A DNA stretch of 31,035 nt, from positions 1 to 31,035 of IMG/VR virus record IMGVR_UViG_3300025418_000771; one strand, given 5' to 3'. A program made the translations under genes and the position numbers. This DNA comes from a virus. Positions 6,476 to 12,920 of this stretch are shown here, one piece after another. The stretch's first letter is position 1. Every line of letters starts with the position of its first letter. The notes under the pieces were generated by a model. It saw nothing but the letters and a program-made list of their open reading frames with translations. It had not been told where the DNA came from and ran no database searches.

Positions 6476-6774
6476 AGCTTTAATTCTTTCTTGATAAACT
6501 CGACGCCGCGTGAAAAATGATAACGCCAATACTTTTCGGTAACACAGATATCTGTATAGTTTAATCCGTCTAAGAATGCCTCCAAGATAAACTGCTGTTT
6601 GGGTGGCAGACGTTCAGAAATTAATCTACGGATATCTGCAATATCTTCGGCGTCCCAAGGCAGCCATCCCTCTATCAGGGTTGGAAAATTTAGATCGTTA
6701 CTGTCATCCTTTTCAATTGGATCGAGATCTTCGTCAGATAGTCTTGGCGCTACGGCTTTTATTTTTTTTATCAT
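6472..6774 (-). CDS. Sigma-70 region 4-like helix-turn-helix protein, 100 residues
   Basis: Residues 55-98 (LPPKQQFILEAFLDGLNYTDICVTEKYWRYHFSRGVEFIKKEL) follow the layout of sigma region 4 (LPxxQ..VL...L.GLSY.EIA...GVS...V......A...L), including the recognition-helix position. The N-terminal half is acidic with no sigma region 2. It could recognise a -35 element or touch the RNA polymerase flap like T4 gp33, which is inference. It overlaps the ketoacyl synthase stop by ATGA. The other sigma gene in the window (18097-18678) lacks region 4, so the two could be parts of one split factor. Confidence 0.55.
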   Translation of the reverse strand: MIKKIKAVAPRLSDEDLDPIEKDDSNDLNFPTLIEGWLPWDAEDIADIRRLISERLPPKQQFILEAFLDGLNYTDICVTEKYWRYHFSRGVEFIKKELKL

Positions 6775-7874
6775 ACCTGTGTGTCAAAAATTGCTGCTGA
6801 ATAAATATTTCCCATACCTGCTGCTAAACTTAAAATTCTATGCTGCCCCGTCATCTCTAATGGATAGGACAGATACTGATGATCCCGCCTTGTACGATTG
6901 GCAATTGCTGGTACTAGACCCTTCTTCATACTGTCTAGTAACAAACAAGTCTCTAGCAAACCGGATGCGCCCATCGTGTGACCAATACTTGGTTTGAACG
7001 ATGTTGCTACAAAGTTGTGATCAAAGACTGTCTTTAATGCGTTACGCTCTGATACATTGTTTGAATGTGTGCCGGTGCCATGTGTCTTTACTATATCAAT
7101 ATGTCGCGGACTCATGTTGGCATGTTTTAGCGCGCCGTATGCCGCTTTTATAAAACCCTCACCATCTTCACGTTGACCAATTGCGTTGGTGCTTTTTTCT
7201 GAGGCGTTGTATGAGCTAACTAAACGGGCTGCTGGATTCTTGGCATAACGTGCATTCTCAAAGACTGCCATCACAGCGCCCTGGCCAATATGAAAGCCAT
7301 GGTTTACGCCATCAAAAGCAGACGGTAGCACACCGGCGTCATCCTGTTCTTTAGTCAATACTGCTTTAGATTCACCAAAGAATTTTAATACGGTATTGCT
7401 GACCTGGTCTTCTACTGATACCACCACAACGCGATCAAAGCGATACATGTTAAATAACATCTGCACATCCATCATGACTTTGAGACTTGATGCGCATGCG
7501 CTTGCGTCAGTCAATATCATATCTTCCGCGCCGAACATTCTTGCCAATGTGCCGGCATAGACTTGCGTCAAGGTCAAGTGTGCAAACTTGTAATTGTAGC
7601 TAAGCTGCGTTGGTTTGATGTCTTTATTTAACCCAGCAAACTGTGTATTGCCTGCGGCCAAGATCAGGGCAGTGCGCCCCTCTCTGCTGCGGATATCTTC
7701 TACTAATTCTGGCACCAATAGTTTACTGGCCACCACGTGGGGAGCGTAGGCAAAACCCGATGATGCCTTAGCATAGCTTTCAGGAAACCAATGCACGCGC
7801 TGTGGATACTCTAAGTCATCCAATAGGTGCGTGTCTTGTGTGCAGACGGTTTTATAATCAGTTAGATATATCAC
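6771..7874 (-). CDS. Beta-ketoacyl synthase (thiolase fold, KAS/FabF-like), 367 residues
   Basis: Condenses an acyl chain with a malonyl unit on acyl carrier protein. The catalytic set is complete: nucleophile Cys127 in DASACASS, His265 in KTHGTGT, and Lys294/His299 in KPSIGHT, with the mid-domain AFDGVNHGFHIGQGA block (186-200). FabF enzymes are usually about 410 residues with the cysteine near 163, so the N-terminus is 30-40 residues shorter and lacks the usual RVVITG strand. I chose the GTG at 7874 because GGAGG lies at correct spacing and it gives a 17-nt overlap with the ACP gene; a start at 7931 would run deep into ACP. No transacylase or reductase gene is visible nearby, so it presumably works with host fatty-acid enzymes (inference). 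Confidence 0.88.
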   Translation of the reverse strand: MIYLTDYKTVCTQDTHLLDDLEYPQRVHWFPESYAKASSGFAYAPHVVASKLLVPELVEDIRSREGRTALILAAGNTQFAGLNKDIKPTQLSYNYKFAHLTLTQVYAGTLARMFGAEDMILTDASACASSLKVMMDVQMLFNMYRFDRVVVVSVEDQVSNTVLKFFGESKAVLTKEQDDAGVLPSAFDGVNHGFHIGQGAVMAVFENARYAKNPAARLVSSYNASEKSTNAIGQREDGEGFIKAAYGALKHANMSPRHIDIVKTHGTGTHSNNVSERNALKTVFDHNFVATSFKPSIGHTMGASGLLETCLLLDSMKKGLVPAIANRTRRDHQYLSYPLEMTGQHRILSLAAGMGNIYSAAIFDTQV

Positions 7875-8151
7875 TGAGGGCCGCCTCCACGCTAATAGGT
7901 TCTTTAGTCTTGTGCTGGCACATAAATTCAAACATATCGCGGACCGTTACTGGCTGCATGGTTTTAGCAATTTCTTCTGAGACACCATAGACGTCGCTCA
8001 AATAAATAGACACCATCAGCAGGTCCAGGCTGTCAAGCCCAGTCTCTGCGATTGGTGTATCCAGTGACGTGATGTTCACGCCATTGGAGTTGAGCGGTGT
8101 CGCTAATGCGACAACACCCTTGAGGAGTTCTAGTAGTTCTTTTTCGGTCAT
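7858..8151 (-). CDS. Acyl carrier protein, 97 residues
   Basis: A four-helix carrier that holds an acyl chain on a phosphopantetheine arm. The attachment motif is intact (ETGLDSLDLLM, Ser41), and helix II has the usual acidic pattern after it. The C-terminal ~20 residues (TKEPISVEAALSDISN) extend beyond a typical bacterial ACP. The ATG at 8151 lies three bases after the presumed start of promoter copy 4, with no ribosome site between, so the mRNA appears leaderless. It is the first gene of a long operon with the ketoacyl synthase. Host ACP synthase would be needed to charge it, since none is seen here. Confidence 0.88.
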   Translation of the reverse strand: MTEKELLELLKGVVALATPLNSNGVNITSLDTPIAETGLDSLDLLMVSIYLSDVYGVSEEIAKTMQPVTVRDMFEFMCQHKTKEPISVEAALSDISN

Positions 8152-8153
8152 GT

Positions 8154-8170
8154 CTATATTAATGCAAAAT
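8154..8170 (-). promoter_or_regulatory. Phage promoter core, copy 4 (inside helicase 3' end)
   Basis: Exact ATTTTGCATTAATATAG on the minus strand. It simultaneously encodes the last residues and the TAG stop of the helicase (NFALI-stop). The ACP start codon follows after a three-base gap including the presumed +1. Confidence 0.78.
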
Positions 8171-9497
8171 TTAAAGAGTCTAAAATTGCTTCTTGTAAAT
8201 TTATTTTACCTTCCAGGACCTTGATAACATGCTCATCAATACTATTAGACAACATTAGATGGTGTATAATAACCGGTTTTTCTTGCCCTTGGCGGTAAAT
8301 ACGTGCGTTGGCCTGGATGTAGTTTTCCGAAGACCATGGGAGGTCGAACCACACCGTTTGTGCAGTGTCACCAACGTTGCATTGTAGATTGAGGCCGATT
8401 CCCCCAGACTGGGGATGGGCAAGGAGCATACGAATCTCGCCGCGACGCCACGCCGCAATGTTGTCATCGTCCAGCACCACAGCTTGTGGGAATTGAAGAC
8501 GTAACCGCTGGAGGCTGTGCTTGAAGTGGTAGAACACCAACGTTGGCGAGGAAGACTCTTCCATGATCGACTCAAGGCGTTCCAGTTTAGCGCGGTGTAC
8601 TTCCTGCGTCTCTCCGTCTTCGCCATAAATTGCGCCGCTGGTGAATTGGAGTAACTTGCCCGCCAGTGTCGCCGCTGTCGGAGCTGTGATTTGCCCTTTA
8701 CCGAGGTCAGTGACCATGTCTTTTCTAAATTGATCATACTTGTCCTTTATGCTCTTTTCTAACTCAATCTTGTGGTAGATGTTACTTAGTGTCGGTAGTT
8801 GTAAATAATCTTGGGCTTTTAGTGACACGCAGATGTCCGATATTTTTTCCTGGATCTGCTGCTCGGCGCCTGGTTTTAATTTCCAGTTGTATACCACGTG
8901 GGTATGACGGTTGACCTGGTCCGGTTGCAGATACTTGTCCCTGAAGCGGGTGAGTGATGTCTCTAAACGCTCTCCTAAGTCCAATATACCCACCTGGGAC
9001 CAGAGATCAGCGATCCCCTGAGGGGTAGGTGTACCAGTAAGGATAATACGTCTCTCGAAGCTCTTTAAGTGTTTCTTCAGCGCTTTGAATCGCTTCGTCG
9101 ACGGATCCTTGAACCGGCTGCTTTCGTCGATGATTAGATTCTTGAATTTTTTCATCTCGGGCTGCTCGCATAGCCATGTCAAATTTTCTAGATTGACTAC
9201 GTACATATTCGAAGAACTCTTCAACGCTGTCAAACGATTCGCTGGAGATCCCATTACCTTGGCTATCTTTAAATGTTTTAGGTGTTCCCATTTACTTGCC
9301 TCTTCCATCCATACTGATTCTGCGACACGCTTAGGCGCAACGATAAGTGTCGGGCCATCAAACTGCTCCGCCAGTATCGTCATAGATGTCGTCGTCTTCC
9401 CCAAGCCCGGTGGCAGGAATAGTCCGATGTTGGGGGTGCATTTCGCTTTCCCAATCATCTCGATCTGATACGGGTGGAGTTGATCTCTGCGCAACAT
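8154..9497 (-). CDS. SNF2/DEAD-type superfamily 2 helicase, 447 residues
   Basis: ATP-dependent DNA translocase of the SNF2-like phage type. Visible motifs: Q-like LHPYQIEMI (8-15), Walker A LPPGLGKTT (28-36), motif Ia VAPKRV (53-58), Walker B LIIDESS (121-127), motif III LTGTP (153-157), and motif VI QANARIYRQGQ (395-405). It contains both RecA-like domains and is complete. It probably works in phage replication or recombination. Its first 140 nt overlap, in another frame, the end of the VRR nuclease gene. Confidence 0.9.
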   Translation of the reverse strand: MLRRDQLHPYQIEMIGKAKCTPNIGLFLPPGLGKTTTSMTILAEQFDGPTLIVAPKRVAESVWMEEASKWEHLKHLKIAKVMGSPANRLTALKSSSNMYVVNLENLTWLCEQPEMKKFKNLIIDESSRFKDPSTKRFKALKKHLKSFERRIILTGTPTPQGIADLWSQVGILDLGERLETSLTRFRDKYLQPDQVNRHTHVVYNWKLKPGAEQQIQEKISDICVSLKAQDYLQLPTLSNIYHKIELEKSIKDKYDQFRKDMVTDLGKGQITAPTAATLAGKLLQFTSGAIYGEDGETQEVHRAKLERLESIMEESSSPTLVFYHFKHSLQRLRLQFPQAVVLDDDNIAAWRRGEIRMLLAHPQSGGIGLNLQCNVGDTAQTVWFDLPWSSENYIQANARIYRQGQEKPVIIHHLMLSNSIDEHVIKVLEGKINLQEAILDSLNFALI

Positions 9498-9762
9498 GGT
9501 TTATAAAATCCTCGACTTCTTCTTTAGAATGTAATACGTATACAGGAAAACCTGCCTTGCTTAGCTCGTTAAATACCAGGTTTTGTCTCGGGCTTAATTG
9601 TCCGGTTTGCGTCTTTAACTCGATCAAGTACGTTCTCTGATTTATGAATACTATCCGGTCCGGTACCCCGGTTATCGTGCTCAGCCACTTGTAACTTAGC
9701 CCCCCGTATTTTTTCACCAATTTCGACAAATGCAGCTCGATCTCTTTTTCTAGTACCTTCAC
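9358..9762 (-). CDS. VRR-NUC domain nuclease, 134 residues
   Basis: A small PD-(D/E)XK-type nuclease. Key residues are Glu in VLEKEIEL (near 5-9), GVPDR (32-36), IELK (Glu48, Lys50) and SPRQ (Gln60), the VRR-NUC pattern of stand-alone phage Holliday-junction or flap nucleases. I chose the GTG at 9762 because GGAGGA lies upstream; a frame upstream of it has no family match. Residues 1-64 overlap the metallopeptidase-like gene in another frame, and residues 89-134 (acidic tail, DDDIYDD) overlap the helicase gene. It often occurs next to SNF2 helicases in phages, as here. Confidence 0.82.
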   Translation of the reverse strand: MKVLEKEIELHLSKLVKKYGGLSYKWLSTITGVPDRIVFINQRTYLIELKTQTGQLSPRQNLVFNELSKAGFPVYVLHSKEEVEDFINHVAQRSTPPVSDRDDWESEMHPQHRTIPATGLGEDDDIYDDTGGAV

Positions 9763-10240
9763 GCTTTTCTTCCTCCGTAGCGTAGATTGAAAACACCTGC
9801 TTAAAAATATGTTCGCCCAGGTAGGAACGTGATTCATCACCGATCTTAGAGTCATCCTCACCAATGTATTCGAAGACGTGCGTGACGGTGTGACTTACCT
9901 CATGGTAGATGACCCCCATCCGCTCTAACGCGTCGCATTTTGCCATCTCTTCAAAGTTAAACACGATCGCCAACATGGCACTATGTGTGCCCTCTTGCTG
10001 GATGTAATGCGATTCTGCCAGGCCAAAGTCCAGGGCATTATGGCGGGTCGTGATGCCAAAATTCTTCAATGCCTGCTGAAAGACAGTATCATTAAAGCAG
10101 ACTACGATAGGCACACCAAAGTGGCCGGTGTCTGCGGTGTAATATAGGGCCTTAGTGCCGCGTGTTTTTGCGGTTGATTTGCTCGATAATCGCTTGCTGC
10201 TCTTCTTCCGGCAAATCTTCAATTGGTGTGGCATCTTCAA
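9569..10240 (-). CDS. Putative HExxH metallopeptidase-like protein
   Basis: Contains VIYHEVSHTVTHVFEYIG (from residue 110 when started at 10240), an HEVSH zinc motif (His113, Glu114, His117) with further acidic candidates in ESRSYLGEHIF for a third ligand. The conserved part starts near ALYYTADTGHFGVPIVVCFND. The C-terminal ~65 residues are low-complexity and overlap the VRR nuclease gene by 194 nt. The start is uncertain: ATGs at 10240 or 10234 lie inside the upstream gene, and no good start is seen later. A protease active on phage or host proteins is possible, but the substrate is unknown. Confidence 0.6.
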   Translation of the reverse strand: MKMPHQLKICRKKSSKRLSSKSTAKTRGTKALYYTADTGHFGVPIVVCFNDTVFQQALKNFGITTRHNALDFGLAESHYIQQEGTHSAMLAIVFNFEEMAKCDALERMGVIYHEVSHTVTHVFEYIGEDDSKIGDESRSYLGEHIFKQVFSIYATEEEKREGTRKRDRAAFVEIGEKIRGAKLQVAEHDNRGTGPDSIHKSENVLDRVKDANRTIKPETKPGI

Positions 10241-10367
10241 ATATCTCCCCTGTGGCTACTAACTCTTGAATGCCCCGTACGAGGGCGTCATAATCTTCCT
10301 GGCTAAGGTCAAGTTCATCAGCCCAGCCCTCTTCAAATATTACTTCTTTTGGTTTCTTTTTGGTCAC
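10152..10367 (-). CDS. Acidic hypothetical protein, 71 residues
   Basis: Opens MTKKKPKEVIFEEGWADELD and is rich in Glu and Asp (PIEDLPEEEQQAIIEQ). The opening resembles small proteins seen in other phages, of unknown function. It overlaps the upstream gene by 4 nt and the peptidase-like gene by up to 89 nt. Confidence 0.65.
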   Translation of the reverse strand: MTKKKPKEVIFEEGWADELDLSQEDYDALVRGIQELVATGEIFEDATPIEDLPEEEQQAIIEQINRKNTRH

Positions 10368-10651
10368 TTGGGCTCCTTTGCCTTTTTGATTTTAAGTCCT
10401 TCTCTTAATTCATGGCTATGTAACTTCTTGCCGGGTTTCTTTACTTCACCTGCAGCTTTGGCCACTTTAGCTGCTTTTTCTCTACCAACAAACTCTTTGT
10501 TTGATAACAAAAAGCCACGCTTGTCTGCATTTTTTGGTCGACCGGCTTTCTTTTCAATCTCGGTGTGTGAATATGCCGAGGAGTCTGCAATGACTTTGCC
10601 GGATTTTTCTTTTACCGCTGGTTCTACTACCTTGAGTTTTTTCGTTACCAT
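10364..10651 (-). CDS. Basic hypothetical protein, 95 residues
   Basis: Lysine-rich throughout, with AGRPKNADKRG (an AT-hook-like GRP core) and repeated KAAKVAKAAGEVKK. No domain recognised; DNA binding is a guess from composition. It overlaps the next gene by 4 nt. Confidence 0.6.
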   Translation of the reverse strand: MVTKKLKVVEPAVKEKSGKVIADSSAYSHTEIEKKAGRPKNADKRGFLLSNKEFVGREKAAKVAKAAGEVKKPGKKLHSHELREGLKIKKAKEPK

Positions 10652-10652
10652 T

Positions 10653-10715
10653 TTATTTATTCCAAAAAAGTATTAATATAAGACCGAAGATTGCTACATA
10701 TCCGATAATTTCCAT
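10653..10715 (-). CDS. Single-span membrane microprotein, 20 residues
   Basis: MEIIGYVAIFGLILILFWNK is almost wholly one hydrophobic helix. The ATG overlaps the preceding stop (TAATG) and AGGA lies eight bases upstream. Too short for statistical support, but it fits a series of membrane microproteins in this operon. Confidence 0.4.
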   Translation of the reverse strand: MEIIGYVAIFGLILILFWNK

Positions 10716-10834
10716 TATGCGTTCCTATGGTATGCGTCGTTGGGGTTGGCCAGCATGCTGGCAATTAACTGCTCAATGGTTGGGAACCACTGGATGACTT
10801 TGAGACCGTCTGCTTGGTAGATGGTGAAACTCAT
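10715..10834 (-). CDS. Hypothetical protein, 39 residues
   Basis: Opens MSFTIYQADGLKVIQWFPTI and ends DAYHRNA. It overlaps the upstream stop by ATGA. Its context in a gap-free chain of short genes supports translation. Unknown function. Confidence 0.5.
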   Translation of the reverse strand: MSFTIYQADGLKVIQWFPTIEQLIASMLANPNDAYHRNA

Positions 10835-10995
10835 TGCCAATCCCAGCCCAATAATAGCTTGGCCATTTTCTTATGTAACCAGCATGGTTTATTTTTAACA
10901 TAAACATAAAATGACCCGCCAATAATCCATGCACCTGCTTTGAATGGATCGGGATGAAAAACATATTCAGGCGAAAGTTTTGCATTACTCATCAT
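10831..10995 (-). CDS. Hypothetical protein, 54 residues
   Basis: Opens MMSNAKLSPEYVFHPDPFKA, with a hydrophobic middle (GAWIIGGSFYVYV) and a KKMAKLLLGWDWQ end. AGGAGAATAAA precedes the ATG pair at 10995/10992. The same ribosome-site cassette stands before the next upstream gene's neighbour. Confidence 0.55.
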   Translation of the reverse strand: MMSNAKLSPEYVFHPDPFKAGAWIIGGSFYVYVKNKPCWLHKKMAKLLLGWDWQ

Positions 10996-10996
10996 T

Positions 10997-11128
10997 TTAT
11001 TCTCCTATTCCGTGGGCGCGTTCGATGGCGCGGGCGAACCAATTATACACTTTACATCCGAGCCAGAAGCATGGCGGATAAATAATTGCTACCCAAAATA
11101 ATTCCCAATGTGTAACATAAGCATCCAT
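10997..11128 (-). CDS. Small membrane-associated protein, 43 residues
   Basis: Opens MDAYVTHWELFWVAIIYPPC with one likely membrane segment (about 9-27), then ends FARAIERAHGIGE. That tail is nearly identical to the tail of the neighbouring 56-residue protein, followed by the same AGGAGAATAAAATG junction. Confidence 0.6.
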   Translation of the reverse strand: MDAYVTHWELFWVAIIYPPCFWLGCKVYNWFARAIERAHGIGE

Positions 11129-11129
11129 T

Positions 11130-11300
11130 TTATTCTCCTATTCCATGGGCTTTTTCAATTGCCCTAGCAAAGTCGTGTATTTCATACAGGCGTTTTTCTC
11201 CAAATGGCTCACTAACCTCTTTGTAGATTTTCATAATCTCTTCATCGGTCAACGGGGTACGTTGAGCATCTTGCCGGTCTTGTGTGGTGAAGGTGGTCAT
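11130..11300 (-). CDS. Hypothetical protein with LTDEEI...ARAIEKAHGIGE module, 56 residues
   Basis: Opens MTTFTTQDRQDAQRTPLTDE. The ATG at 11300 overlaps the stop of the upstream 32-residue ORF (ATGA), which I prefer to the in-frame ATG at 11315. The LTDEEI and ARAI..AHGI blocks are common in short proteins of proteobacterial phages; their role is unknown. Confidence 0.62.
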   Translation of the reverse strand: MTTFTTQDRQDAQRTPLTDEEIMKIYKEVSEPFGEKRLYEIHDFARAIEKAHGIGE

Positions 11301-11395
11301 TTTTGTACCATCCATTCAATTTTTAAATTACCGATACGAACCCAACAATATCCACCACCAATATTATAAGTTATAAAACCTTTGAGCTTAATCAT
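11297..11395 (-). CDS. Hypothetical protein, 32 residues
   Basis: Opens MIKLKGFITYNIGGGYCWVR and ends EWMVQK. The ATG overlaps the stop of the upstream gene, with AAAGG from the repeated junction cassette as ribosome site. Unknown function. Confidence 0.45.
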   Translation of the reverse strand: MIKLKGFITYNIGGGYCWVRIGNLKIEWMVQK

Positions 11396-11511
11396 TTCTC
11401 TTGTGCCTTTCTTAAATTAGGGGTTGACTGTGTAGACGGTAGCCAACCAATACCGTTAGCAATCGGATGAGAAGTCCCATCCCCTAGCACTACACTTGCC
11501 TTACTAATCAT
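11392..11511 (-). CDS. Hypothetical protein ending LRKAQEK, 39 residues
   Basis: Opens MISKASVVLGDGTSHPIANG. Its last residues, stop and the next start are encoded by a 23-bp sequence found three times in this stretch. ATGA overlaps on both sides. Confidence 0.45.
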   Translation of the reverse strand: MISKASVVLGDGTSHPIANGIGWLPSTQSTPNLRKAQEK

Positions 11512-11720
11512 TTCTCTTGTGCCTTTCTTAAATCTTCAAGGATTGGTTCTGTGCCTATGTAACCTTTTACTATCTTTGAACATTTTTCAAATGTTTCTTC
11601 TCTAGCCGATATTTGACCGCCCTCAAACGCTCTAGCAAGCAACTTTAAAATTTCAGGGCTGACTGCCATTTGTGTAATGTTTGCATCGAACCAAATAGTG
11701 AATGGTGATTGATAGTTCAT
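11508..11720 (-). CDS. Hypothetical protein ending LRKAQEK, 70 residues
   Basis: Opens MNYQSPFTIWFDANITQMAV, with a helical middle (EILKLLARAFEGGQISAREE). The start overlaps the upstream stop. The ending is shared with both neighbours. Function unknown. Confidence 0.6.
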   Translation of the reverse strand: MNYQSPFTIWFDANITQMAVSPEILKLLARAFEGGQISAREETFEKCSKIVKGYIGTEPILEDLRKAQEK

Positions 11721-12019
11721 TTCTCTTGTGCCTTTCTTAGTATTGCTCTAGCAAACGCAATGTTTTGTTCGCCTGTGTCAGTTTCCATGCCACTCCAAAT
11801 TTCAATTATTTCCTCATCTGTTAGTGTTTTTGCTGTCTGTGTAATAACAGGGTCATAAGCAATGGCACCGCATCTTGCACATACTTTTCCGTCGCCTTTC
11901 AACGCCTGTATTTCAGCTTGTTGCTGGCGTAGCATGGTGGCTACTTTTTGGATTGTGTCGTAATGCTTTTGTTCCATCCCAACATCTTCCAATATTTCAG
12001 CTAGTTCATTTGCGTTCAT
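11717..12019 (-). CDS. Hypothetical protein with CxxC and LTDEEI...ARAILRKAQEK module, 100 residues
   Basis: Opens MNANELAEILEDVGMEQKHY, then a coiled-coil-like helix (TMLRQQQAEIQALK), a single CARCG pair, and the LTDEEIIEIW...FARAILRKAQEK ending. The ATG at 12019 overlaps the upstream stop by ATGA, so I prefer it to the ATG at 12040. Confidence 0.62.
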   Translation of the reverse strand: MNANELAEILEDVGMEQKHYDTIQKVATMLRQQQAEIQALKGDGKVCARCGAIAYDPVITQTAKTLTDEEIIEIWSGMETDTGEQNIAFARAILRKAQEK

Positions 12020-12213
12020 ACTTTTTTCACCTCGGTCCATGCTGCAAAATAGTAGCGCTCGCCATCTGTGCCCTCGCAGGGGGCGTACATACCATCGACA
12101 TGGGTGTAATGGTATGTTATGTTGTCGGCTGGTTGTGGCGCAGCTGGTGGCACCTTGGTCTCTTCGTCGATGATTTTAAAGTTGTCACCGCGTTTTAAGT
12201 CGTATAGTTTCAT
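12016..12213 (-). CDS. Conserved hypothetical phage protein, 65 residues
   Basis: Opens MKLYDLKRGDNFKIIDEETK and ends YFAAWTEVKKV with HVDGMYAPC between, probably a small beta-barrel. Similar short proteins recur in phage accessory regions; function unknown. Confidence 0.65.
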   Translation of the reverse strand: MKLYDLKRGDNFKIIDEETKVPPAAPQPADNITYHYTHVDGMYAPCEGTDGERYYFAAWTEVKKV

Positions 12214-12214
12214 G

Positions 12215-12400
12215 TCAGTCTTCCTGTGTCAAATGTGGGCCATTGCACTTCCATGGTGATACACAGTTTGGGCACAAGTACTCGTATGGGTCCCACTCTT
12301 CTTTCTTGTTGCCAAATATTGTATCCCAGTTTGACTCAAACTGTTCTTTAGGTATTGATAGTGGGCGTCGCTTGTCGCCCTTGCCGCCGTCTCTACTCAT
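12215..12400 (-). CDS. Hypothetical protein, 61 residues
   Basis: Opens MSRDGGKGDKRRPLSIPKEQ, an opening seen in many short phage proteins, and carries CPNC with a later Cys (possible zinc site). It overlaps the upstream gene by 8 nt. Confidence 0.62.
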   Translation of the reverse strand: MSRDGGKGDKRRPLSIPKEQFESNWDTIFGNKKEEWDPYEYLCPNCVSPWKCNGPHLTQED

Positions 12401-12605
12401 CTAATTCTCCTACCATCTTTTTAACTGTATCCCAGTCTGTTTTTTGTTCAAGATTTCCTTTATGATCCCCACACCAAAATCCAGTAAGAATCCTATTGGT
12501 GTCTCGCATACTTTGCCATTCACTTATCCTGTACTTATATAATTTAGTCCAGGGCATGTGGTGTGATTGTAGCCGGATCCACCATACATATATTTTGGTC
12601 TTCAT
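12393..12605 (-). CDS. Hypothetical protein, 70 residues
   Basis: Opens MKTKIYVWWIRLQSHHMPWT; rich in Trp and His. The ATG overlaps the microprotein stop (ATGA). Function unknown. Confidence 0.6.
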   Translation of the reverse strand: MKTKIYVWWIRLQSHHMPWTKLYKYRISEWQSMRDTNRILTGFWCGDHKGNLEQKTDWDTVKKMVGELDE

Positions 12606-12673
12606 GAATTTGCGCCGTGTACAAACATTAATATGAGCACAACAGCGATAAGATAAATTATAAAATATATCAT
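12602..12673 (-). CDS. Single-span membrane microprotein, 23 residues
   Basis: A hydrophobic helix from IIYLIAVVLILMFV with a short polar end HGANS. GGAG lies six bases before the ATG, and the stop overlaps the next ATG. It is similar in style to the 20-residue microprotein at 10653-10715. Confidence 0.45.
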   Translation of the reverse strand: MIYFIIYLIAVVLILMFVHGANS

Positions 12674-12674
12674 G

Positions 12675-12920
12675 TCATCTCCTAAACTGTGGTATGGATT
12701 TGCGTCTACCGTATTGTAAACGAATTTTAAGTGATTGTATACTACCAATTTGTTTGTTGCGCCAACCCTGGTGAGCACGGCGGATCATCTGCATCTTGGT
12801 GCGTTGCTTTTGTAGCAACGTTAGTTGCCTATTACGCAACACCCGACGCTTACCCACTCTACCAAAGATGGTAGTGAAGTGGGTTCGCGGCGCTGTTTTG
12901 CGAAAGTTAAACAGTCTCAA
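12675..12920 (-). CDS. Highly basic hypothetical protein, 81 residues
   Basis: Arg/Lys-rich over its whole length (opens with RLFNFRKTAPRTHF, ends IPQFRR), net charge strongly positive. It begins with TTG at 12920, overlapping the primase-helicase stop (TTGA), with GAGGAAG upstream. Nucleic-acid binding is inferred from charge only. Confidence 0.5.
   Translation of the reverse strand: MRLFNFRKTAPRTHFTTIFGRVGKRRVLRNRQLTLLQKQRTKMQMIRRAHQGWRNKQIGSIQSLKIRLQYGRRKSIPQFRR

Larger units (their letters stand above)
11392..11739 (-). repeat. Three identical 23-bp gene-junction repeats
   Basis: The copies are at 11392-11414, 11508-11530 and 11717-11739. Each encodes the C-terminal RKAQEK, supplies the AAAGG ribosome site for the next gene, and contains the overlapping TGA/ATG. 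The first two copies are identical over 27 bp. Confidence 0.85.

Noticed and set aside
9007-9291. Alternative leftward frame inside the helicase
   Set aside because: It lies fully within the well-supported helicase and lacks similarity to anything recognised.
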